This document shows positions 7,265-12,156 of a stretch of DNA of 18,784 nt, in pieces. The translations under genes were made by a program, and so were the position numbers. A model generated the notes under the pieces. It saw only the letters and a list, made by a program, of their open reading frames with translations. It ran no database searches and was not told where the DNA came from. This stretch comes from Comamonadaceae bacterium (GTDB lineage: Bacteria > Pseudomonadota > Gammaproteobacteria > Burkholderiales > Burkholderiaceae_C), in contig CANCCF010000067.1 in assembly GCA_947374485.1 (NCBI GenBank), positions 1 through 18,784 of the forward strand. The letters run 5' to 3'. How positions within the stretch are numbered: position 1 is the first letter of the stretch; the number at the start of each line of letters is the position of its first letter.

Positions 7265-7831
7265 ATGGCACAAGCAAAATCACTGACGGACGCAGAACTG
7301 CAACAGGTTTTGAATTACATAACAGAGCACACATTTGCGCAGCGCAATCGTGCAATGCTCCTTGTCAGCTTTTATGCTGGCATGCGAGTTGGCGAGATTG
7401 CCAGCTTAAAGCTTGGCGACGTGGTGAACGCAGACGGCAAAGTAAACGCAGAAGTGCGATTGGCGGCAGAGCAAACAAAGGGGCGGCATGCGCGAACCGT
7501 GTTCTTGCCTAAAAAGCTGCGCGATGAACTGCAGAGCTATGTGGACATGCGCTCAGTTAAAAACCCAGCACACCCCCTGTTCATAACGGCGGGGCGCAGG
7601 GCGTTTACGGCGAACGTGATGACGCAGCACTTCTTTTGGCTGTATCGCAGTGCGGGCGTGTCTGGCGCAAGCTCACACAGCGGCAGGCGCACATTCATTA
7701 CGAACTTGGCAGCGAAGGGGATTGGAGTGCGTGTGCTGGCTGGACTGGCAGGGCATCGCAGCATTGCAGTGACACAGCGATACATTGATGTGAACGACGA
7801 TATGAAGCGCAACGCTGTGGAGATGATTTGA
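7265..7831 (+). CDS. Minimal tyrosine recombinase (Xer/FimB-like)
   Basis: This 188-aa protein is essentially a bare tyrosine-recombinase catalytic domain without the usual N-terminal core-binding domain. All catalytic positions are present (numbered from 7265): Arg41 in GMRVGEI, Lys72 in QTKGRHAR, His138-x-x-Arg141 in HSGRRTF, His164 in AGHRSI and Tyr173 in QRYIDVN. ATG 7265 is chosen because GGAG lies 6 nt upstream. ATG 7229, overlapping an upstream TAA as TAATG, would add 12 residues and is a real alternative. Short proteins of this size include the FimB/FimE inverters; others act on plasmid or element monomers. It lies 5' of a palindrome and terminator and is separate from the main integrase, so it may resolve multimers or invert DNA. 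Which sites it uses cannot be seen directly. Confidence 0.88.
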   Translation: MAQAKSLTDAELQQVLNYITEHTFAQRNRAMLLVSFYAGMRVGEIASLKLGDVVNADGKVNAEVRLAAEQTKGRHARTVFLPKKLRDELQSYVDMRSVKNPAHPLFITAGRRAFTANVMTQHFFWLYRSAGVSGASSHSGRRTFITNLAAKGIGVRVLAGLAGHRSIAVTQRYIDVNDDMKRNAVEMI

Positions 7832-7833
7832 GC

Positions 7834-7848
7834 GTTACTTAAAGTAAC
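7834..7848. repeat. Palindrome 1 (GTTACTT-A-AAGTAAC)
   Basis: This is a perfect 7+1+7 palindrome, three bases after the recombinase stop codon and before its terminator. Together with the next three bases it is an exact inverted copy (18 bp) of 9121-9138. It could be a recombinase core site, an operator or an RNA 3'-end structure. Confidence 0.75.
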
Positions 7849-7866
7849 ACTTCGCTCTCCCCAATC

Positions 7867-7901
7867 ACCCCCATTGCTTTGCCGCATGGGGGTTTTCTTT
7901 T
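7867..7901 (+). terminator. Rho-independent terminator after the minimal recombinase
   Basis: The stem ACCCCCAT / ATGGGGGT with an 11-nt loop is followed by a T-rich tract (TTTTCTTTT). It lies 36 nt after the recombinase stop codon and separates it from the 327-aa gene. Confidence 0.85.
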
Positions 7902-8129
7902 CCTACGACGATTAAAGTGATTTTCTTGTCAAGCGATTTTCGTCAATTTATTTTTTATTTTTACAGTCAAAAATGATAGCAATAAAGTCAATGTCTATGC
8001 GCTTTTCGCAATTTTTCAAAATCACATGTTCACCCATCAACGCCTCGCAAATTGGTCAAATAAATCACTTTATTTTAAACTACTTACATATTCACAAATC
8101 ACTGTGGATACTAAATAAAGGAGTTAGTT
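7902..8129. promoter_or_regulatory. AT-rich, motif-dense upstream region of the 327-aa gene
   Basis: This is a very AT-rich leader with repeated short motifs. AAATCAC occurs at 8018-8024, 8062-8068 and 8096-8102 in direct orientation. An 11-bp inverted repeat TAAAGTGATTT/AAATCACTTTA occurs at 7913-7923 and 8062-8072. GTCAA occurs five times in one direction between about 7928 and 8058. It ends with AAAGGAG placed 6 nt before ATG 8130, a strong ribosome-binding site. The region must contain the promoter and may hold operators, integrase arm sites or iterons; no single promoter is called. Confidence 0.5.
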
Positions 8130-9113
8130 ATGGCTAAGGCAGCAGTTAACAGCGAAATCGCAACTAAGGTAATAGGTTATATTGACAGGCTTGCAGAGCA
8201 ACAAGCAGAGGTCACTGAGTACAATGAACGTAGCAATGAAGCGTTGTACAAAATGCTTGGAAAGGTTAAACAAGTTTGTGAGTATGTAAATGCCTGCGAA
8301 GATCCCGCAGATATTGTAAAGAAGATGCGCAAGATGCTGAAAGCTGATCGCAGCATTAAGACGCAAGCCAACAGTAGTATCGCGTCTATTATTATCAAGT
8401 GTCTTGTTCCCACAAGCCGCAAGACTCAGTGCGTATATGCCAGCGTTATTAAAGCCGCAGAGGCTAATGGCATTACAGGGGAAGGGCTTGCAGAGTACAT
8501 TCGCGCAAATAAAGGGATTGAAAATTTGCGAAAGATTCATGCAGGCGTAACGACGAAAGCTGCGAAAAGCTTGGACGCTGAAATCGCAAATGCTTCACAA
8601 AGGCTGCTGCGTATGCTGTGCGATACAAGCTCCAAACAGCGGCTTGGCGTAGTTAAGCTTGAGGGTGTTAAAAGCGTTAGCATGTTGCACGACAGGTGCG
8701 AGCTTACGCACTTGATGTGCAAGGAGAATAAGGTGACTGGTGAGCTTGAAATCGTCGCAGTCGCCTACCCCACGCTCCAACTGCAAAAGCTCGTACTGGA
8801 CAACTATGTTGCAGCCATGCAAGTTGCAGCCGTGCAGAAGACGAACGAGTTTTACGCAGAATGCAAGCGTATTGGTGCGGACATGGACACTGTGAATACT
8901 TGGCGCGAAGCCAACGGCATACAGTCTGGTAGCCAGGCGATTGCGTTGCTCGCAAGCATTGGCGAGATGCTTGACGCTGACATGGTGCGGCGTGTGAATG
9001 AAGCAGAGGCTGCTGCCAGCAAACGCCTTGCCATTGCGTATTCATCGCAAGTTGTGGGCGTTGACTGCAGCAAGCAGTCCGCGTCCCAGTCAAACTTCGT
9101 TATCGCCGCTTAG
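8130..9113 (+). CDS. Unknown 327-aa protein, central gene of the element
   Basis: This is a 327-aa protein that I do not recognise. The start is certain: AAAGGAG lies 6 nt before the ATG. The sequence predicts a mostly helical, soluble protein without signal peptide or membrane segment. Residues about 1-70 contain a possible coiled-coil or oligomerisation segment (YIDRLAEQQAEVTEYNERS), and 85-135 a helix-rich block (AANGITGEGLAEYIRANKG) that could be a helix-turn-helix-like fold. About 195-225 is strand-rich (KENKVTGELEIVAVAYP), and about 225-310 is again helical. It has its own AT-rich regulatory region and terminator and is bracketed by two inverted palindromes, so it is a free-standing unit. 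By position it could be a replication or regulatory protein or a cargo effector; no catalytic motif stands out. Confidence 0.82.
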   Translation: MAKAAVNSEIATKVIGYIDRLAEQQAEVTEYNERSNEALYKMLGKVKQVCEYVNACEDPADIVKKMRKMLKADRSIKTQANSSIASIIIKCLVPTSRKTQCVYASVIKAAEANGITGEGLAEYIRANKGIENLRKIHAGVTTKAAKSLDAEIANASQRLLRMLCDTSSKQRLGVVKLEGVKSVSMLHDRCELTHLMCKENKVTGELEIVAVAYPTLQLQKLVLDNYVAAMQVAAVQKTNEFYAECKRIGADMDTVNTWREANGIQSGSQAIALLASIGEMLDADMVRRVNEAEAAASKRLAIAYSSQVVGVDCSKQSASQSNFVIAA

Positions 9114-9121
9114 CCGCCACA

Positions 9122-9140
9122 GTGTTACTTTAAGTAACAC
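9122..9140. repeat. Palindrome 2 (GTGTTACTT-T-AAGTAACAC)
   Basis: This is a perfect 9+1+9 palindrome, eight bases after the stop codon of the 327-aa gene and just before its terminator. Positions 9121-9138 are the exact reverse complement of 7834-7851 (18 bp), so the two copies lie in opposite orientation 1.29 kb apart. Confidence 0.78.
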
Positions 9141-9144
9141 CACA

Positions 9145-9177
9145 AAAAAGCCCACTCGTTAAAACAGTGGGCTTTTT
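9145..9177. terminator. Bidirectional terminator between convergent genes
   Basis: The arms AAAAAGCCCACT / AGTGGGCTTTTT form a perfect 12-bp inverted repeat with a 9-nt loop. T-runs on both strands make it suitable for ending both the 327-aa gene (+) and the lipoprotein gene (-). Confidence 0.9.
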
Positions 9178-9209
9178 AGCATTGACGGAATTATATTTTT
9201 TAAATAAGC

Positions 9210-9818
9210 CTATATTTTTTGCTTAACCTCTTTGCAATTTAAAGAAGTTCTGTAAATTATTACATAATTATTTGGCGTTACAACCATTTTGCCATTGGAT
9301 TTGGAGAAATTGGGATGCACATTTAAATTGTAAGTTTCATCCAATATCGTCAAATTGGTCCTATCCAACACTACAATTTTTGCGCCCAATATTGAGTCTT
9401 TATTTGGTAGCCATTTTTTAAAGAATGGACTTGTTTTAGTATCATTATCTTTACTATCTATCCAGTCCCCAGTAAATTCCCTCACATCCTTCACAGCGCA
9501 ATCCCACGCATATTTGTAACTACTGGACGTTACTTCACACAATGGTAGCCTGTCATCTTTTATAACATTATCACCTTTAACTATAATATATTGCTTACCA
9601 ACAATATATTTTTGAGTAACAGCATCTGCGGGACTATGAAGACTTTTAACATCACTTGGCTCAGCTATCCCCTGCTCACTCCAAGTCCCATCGCAATCCA
9701 AAAACTTTTCCGCATCTGCATTTGAGGAGGACTTATTAAATAGCTCAACGACTCTTTCACAGCCAGTTATACAAAGCGCCAATAATAATATTGTACATAT
9801 TTTAGTAAAATTTTGCAT
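9210..9818 (-). CDS. Predicted lipoprotein of unknown function
   Basis: This is a 202-aa protein with a clear lipoprotein signal. The N-terminus MQNFTKICTILLLALCITGC has Lys6, a hydrophobic core and a lipobox ITGC with Cys20, expected to be lipidated and exported. The mature part has several Cys (CDGTW, LCEV, WDCAV, LNCKE) that could form disulfides. It also contains strand-like segments (KQYIIVKGDN, KIVVLDRTNLTI, KMVVTPNNYVIIYRTS), consistent with a beta-rich periplasmic or surface fold. No known domain is recognised. The gene is very AT-rich, even within the element, and has only a weak ribosome-binding site (GAAG about 14 nt upstream), so it is probably cargo of foreign origin. It could be an exclusion or surface-modifying lipoprotein, but this is speculation from context. 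Confidence 0.8.
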   Translation of the reverse strand: MQNFTKICTILLLALCITGCERVVELFNKSSSNADAEKFLDCDGTWSEQGIAEPSDVKSLHSPADAVTQKYIVGKQYIIVKGDNVIKDDRLPLCEVTSSSYKYAWDCAVKDVREFTGDWIDSKDNDTKTSPFFKKWLPNKDSILGAKIVVLDRTNLTILDETYNLNVHPNFSKSNGKMVVTPNNYVIIYRTSLNCKEVKQKI

Positions 9819-9890
9819 ATTATTTGAATATCTTCATTTTGCATTAAAATACATTTATTTCCAAATTAGCGCTTTAAAGTGCATGAGCAT

Positions 9891-9913
9891 GTGCGGCATT
9901 TAAATTGCCGCAC
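9891..9913 (-). repeat. Hairpin overlapping the integrase stop codon
   Basis: GTGCGGCA / TGCCGCAC form a perfect 8-bp inverted repeat with a 7-nt loop that contains the integrase TAA stop (9902-9900 on the minus strand). No U-tract follows on either strand, so it is a weak or Rho-dependent terminator or an RNA-stabilising structure. Confidence 0.55.
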
Positions 9914-11195
9914 TACCGCTTTGCTTGTCGTCAGTTGCCTTCGTTTTGGTTGCTTCCACCTTCTTCACCCCCATCCGCTTGCCTGCAATAACATCTGCTT
10001 TTAGCGCGGGCGTTAAATGTCCATAGTACCGCTCAATCATCCCTATGCTCGTGCCCATCTGCTTTGCCAGTGTCGCAATTGGCATGCTGTCCTGCAGTAG
10101 CGCGAAGTGAGCATAGGTGTGGCGAAGGCTGTACAGCGTACGTTTTTCCTTCACATCCTTGTTCTTATCCAAGCCGCTGTCACGCATTAGGTGACGGAAT
10201 GTGCCGTTCAGCGCATTCGTTGCTTCACCAGTCCGCAACCTGAACACCAGCACATCCAGCTTCTTTTTCAGCAGTGCATCAAACTCCAGCTTCTTCAAAT
10301 CGTCAAAGCGCTCCTGTATGCGCTTCAAGTAATCCTCCGCTGCATGCCGTGCAATCAGTGTCCGTTTGCCTGTCTTGCCATTGACGGTGAACTGCAAGTA
10401 GCGCTGCCCGTCTTTCGCAATCCATTCAACATCACGCCATTTCAAATTCAACGCTTCCGTGCCATGCCGCATCCCTGTGTTCGCCAGCACCAGCACATAG
10501 TCCCGCAGCAGTTCACGCATGTGCTGCGTCTTCGCCATGTGCCCTATCGTGCTCCACTTCACCATGTAGCTTGTAAGGGACTTGTATTCTGCAAAGCTAA
10601 ACGCCTCGCGCGGCGTAGCCTTCGCGCCCTTATTCTTCATTTTGGGCACTTGCGATTGCGACATCCACCCGCGCTGCACAGCCGCATCAAACACACGATT
10701 GAGGGCAGACGTGTGCGTTGTGACGGTGCTGGCAACTGGCACCTTCTTCATTTCTTTTGTGCGCCAGTCGTCAAATGCCTTCAAGTGCTCATAGCCAATC
10801 GTGCCAATGTTGAGCTTGCCAAAAAACGGGATGAGATAACGGTTGGTGGCTGCGATGTAGCTGTTGTAAACGCTTTTGCCCACGCCGCCATCAAGCTGAT
10901 CCTGCATTTCCTTCACTGCAATCTTTGCGATTGAGTCAAAGCGCTTGGTAACGATTGGCAGATTTTCTGCCTTTAAAAATCGTGCCCTGTCATATGCCTC
11001 GCAAGCTGCCTGCGTTGCGTATTCCAAGTTGCGCTGTTTGGTGCTGATACGTTGCCACTTGCTGTCCCGCAACTTAAAGCGAGCCTGCCAAATTTTGCTG
11101 TCCAGCCGCTTGTAAAGCACCACTTCACCATCGCGTGCATACACGATGTGCATAGGTGCTTTGCTGGACTTGGGGGCTGCAGATGAGTTCGCCAT
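9900..11195 (-). CDS. int: Tyrosine integrase of the tRNA-Phe element
   Basis: This is a 431-aa phage-type tyrosine recombinase from ATG 11195. Layout: an arm-binding-like N-terminus (about 15-80, VVLYKRLDSKIWQARFKLR), a SAM-like core-binding domain (about 85-175) and a catalytic domain (about 195-405). Catalytic residues are Arg243 in TGMRHGTE, Lys in NGKTGKR (274-277), Arg358 in YSLRHTY and the tyrosine in ERYYGH (Tyr391, or Tyr390). The first His of HxxR is Tyr355 and the box III His position reads MGTSIG, substitutions I associate with this integrase subfamily. The frame extends to 11288, but that start lies inside the tRNA-Phe terminator hairpin and upstream of the likely promoter, so 11195 is preferred even without a clear ribosome-binding site. 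It catalyses integration at, and with partners excision from, the tRNA-Phe 45-bp core. Confidence 0.94.
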   Translation of the reverse strand: MANSSAAPKSSKAPMHIVYARDGEVVLYKRLDSKIWQARFKLRDSKWQRISTKQRNLEYATQAACEAYDRARFLKAENLPIVTKRFDSIAKIAVKEMQDQLDGGVGKSVYNSYIAATNRYLIPFFGKLNIGTIGYEHLKAFDDWRTKEMKKVPVASTVTTHTSALNRVFDAAVQRGWMSQSQVPKMKNKGAKATPREAFSFAEYKSLTSYMVKWSTIGHMAKTQHMRELLRDYVLVLANTGMRHGTEALNLKWRDVEWIAKDGQRYLQFTVNGKTGKRTLIARHAAEDYLKRIQERFDDLKKLEFDALLKKKLDVLVFRLRTGEATNALNGTFRHLMRDSGLDKNKDVKEKRTLYSLRHTYAHFALLQDSMPIATLAKQMGTSIGMIERYYGHLTPALKADVIAGKRMGVKKVEATKTKATDDKQSGSAAI

Positions 11196-11225
11196 GTTGT
11201 GCGTTACAAATGAACTGCTGTTCAG

Positions 11226-11254
11226 TGTATACGCATAAGCAGGAACTGTGCTAA
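11226..11254 (-). promoter_or_regulatory. Possible sigma-70 promoter of the integrase
   Basis: On the minus strand, TTAGCA (11254-11249) and TATACA (11231-11226) are separated by exactly 17 bases, each matching 4 of 6 consensus positions. Transcription would start about 11219, just upstream of ATG 11195 and downstream of the tRNA-Phe terminator. Evidence is only by pattern. Confidence 0.35.
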
Positions 11255-11267
11255 GACCGTGTAATGG

Positions 11268-11297
11268 AAAAGCGTAGCACACTTTCATGTGCTACGC
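11268..11297 (-). terminator. Terminator downstream of tRNA-Phe, supplied by the element
   Basis: On the minus strand, GCGTAGCACA-TGAAAG-TGTGCTACGC forms a perfect 10-bp stem with a 6-nt loop, followed directly by TTTT. It begins 9 nt after the tRNA-Phe CCA and lies inside the element, so insertion gave tRNA-Phe a new 3' end. Confidence 0.75.
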
Positions 11298-11306
11298 CTT
11301 ATGGGA

Positions 11307-11351
11307 TGGTGGCCTGGGGCGGAATCGAACCACCGACACAAGGATTTTCAA
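11307..11351 (-). repeat. attL: 45-bp core within the intact tRNA-Phe
   Basis: This is identical to 5258-5302 over 45 bases and covers the tRNA-Phe sequence from the anticodon loop to the CCA end. This end keeps the complete tRNA and lies beside the integrase gene. Confidence 0.93.
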
Positions 11352-11382
11352 TCCTCTGCTCTACCGACTGAGCTACCGGGCC
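11307..11382 (-). tRNA. tRNA-Phe (anticodon GAA)
   Basis: This is a 76-nt minus-strand tRNA with encoded CCA. The acceptor is GGCCCGG with CCAGGCC, the D-arm GCTCAGTCGGTAGAGC, the anticodon loop TTGAAAA (GAA) and the T-loop TTCGATT. The acceptor has a C5-A68 mismatch and the anticodon stem a G27-T43 pair. Its 3' 45 nt form the element's core site. An extended -10 promoter lies immediately upstream and a terminator downstream. Confidence 0.97.
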
Positions 11383-11391
11383 AAGCCTCAA

Positions 11392-11423
11392 ATTATAGCA
11401 GGAAGAATGGCGCCTCCTGGCAA
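11392..11423 (-). promoter_or_regulatory. Extended -10 promoter of tRNA-Phe
   Basis: On the minus strand, TGC-TATAAT (11400-11392) is a perfect extended -10 element, ending 9 nt before the mature tRNA 5' end. A TTGCCA (11423-11418) is 20 bases upstream, longer than the ideal spacing, so the extended -10 probably carries most of the activity. Confidence 0.7.
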
Positions 11424-11446
11424 AAACTGCTGATCAGTTTGGCAAA

Positions 11447-12124
11447 TTACAAACCGCTGCGTTTGCCGCGGCTCAGGTCCACGCCGAGCTGCTTGAGTTT
11501 GCGGTAGAGGTGGGTACGCTCCAGACCGGTCTTTTCGGCCACGCGGGTCATGGAGCCGTTCTCGCGCGCCAAGTGGTACTCGAAGTAGGCCTTTTCGAAT
11601 TCGTCACGCGATTCGCGCAGGGGCTTGTCGAGCATGAAGCTCTGGTTGGGTTGGGGGCCGCTTTCCTGCACGGCATGGGCTACGGCCAAAACCGTGTCCA
11701 CGGTGTCGTGCACCACGGCTTCGCGCGGCACGAGTTCAATGGCGGCGGGCTTGCGCAGGATGCTGCGGGCCAGCCCCTGCTCGACTGCCTTGAGCAGTTT
11801 TTGCATGGTGATGGGCTTTTCCAGAAAGGCCAGGGCGCCGATCTTGGTGGCCTCCACTGCGGTGTCGATGGTGGCGTGGCCGCTCATCATGATGACGGGC
11901 ATGTTCAGAAGGCCGGTGGAGGACCATTCCTTGAGCAGGGTGACGCCGTCGGTGTCGGGCATCCAGATGTCGAGCAGGACCAGGTCGGGCCGCTCGCGCA
12001 GGCGGGCCGAACGCGCCTGCGCGGCGTTTTCCGCCAGCTCGACCTGGTGGCCGCCGTCGTTCAGAATTTCCCACAGCAGGTCGCGTATGCCGTGCTCATC
12101 ATCCACCACCAAAATATTTGCCAT
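11447..12124 (-). CDS. NtrX-like response regulator without AAA+ domain
   Basis: This 225-aa regulator has a CheY-like receiver (residues 2-120) and a Fis-type helix-turn-helix (about 175-215, RVAEKTGLERTHLYRKLKQLGV). Receiver residues are complete: Asp8 and Asp9, phospho-acceptor Asp52 in LLDIWMP, Ser81 and Lys103 in LEKPI. About 50 residues of linker join the domains, and the sigma-54-interacting AAA+ module of classical NtrC/NtrX is missing. ATG 12124 (MANILVVDDE) is preferred; the frame is open to a TTG at 12160 that overlaps the kinase stop. It follows the NtrY-like kinase gene by 32 nt and is surely its partner. Related rsmB-linked NtrYX systems occur in Neisseria, where they affect respiration genes; the target here is unknown. 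Confidence 0.9.
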   Translation of the reverse strand: MANILVVDDEHGIRDLLWEILNDGGHQVELAENAAQARSARLRERPDLVLLDIWMPDTDGVTLLKEWSSTGLLNMPVIMMSGHATIDTAVEATKIGALAFLEKPITMQKLLKAVEQGLARSILRKPAAIELVPREAVVHDTVDTVLAVAHAVQESGPQPNQSFMLDKPLRESRDEFEKAYFEYHLARENGSMTRVAEKTGLERTHLYRKLKQLGVDLSRGKRSGL

Positions 12125-12156
12125 CGTGTCCGCGTTCCCTTGGGTTGTCGTGCCAC

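Larger units (their letters stand above)
5258..11351. mobile_element. 6.05-kb integrative element inserted in tRNA-Phe
   Basis: The boundaries are a perfect 45-bp direct repeat made of the tRNA-Phe 3' end (5258-5302 and 11307-11351); one repeat plus the interior is 6,049 bp. A tyrosine integrase gene abuts the intact tRNA end, the classic arrangement of tRNA-targeting elements. Interior base composition is clearly more AT-rich than the flanking rep, rsmB and rpoC genes. Contents are two small minus-strand genes, an HUH-like gene, a minimal second tyrosine recombinase, a 327-aa unknown protein, a lipoprotein and the integrase. No virion, packaging or conjugation genes are visible. It is therefore a small integrative element, satellite or integrated plasmid rather than a normal prophage or ICE. 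Intact reading frames and a perfect att pair suggest recent insertion. Confidence 0.92.

Noticed and set aside
7834..9138. CRISPR-like or transposon terminal inverted repeat interpretation of the two palindromes
   Set aside because: There are only two copies, in inverted orientation, with no transposase between them and no target-site duplication visible.
10191..10934. 247-codon plus-strand frame opposite the integrase
   Set aside because: It is antisense to the well-supported integrase and has a Cys/His-rich composition without domain features.
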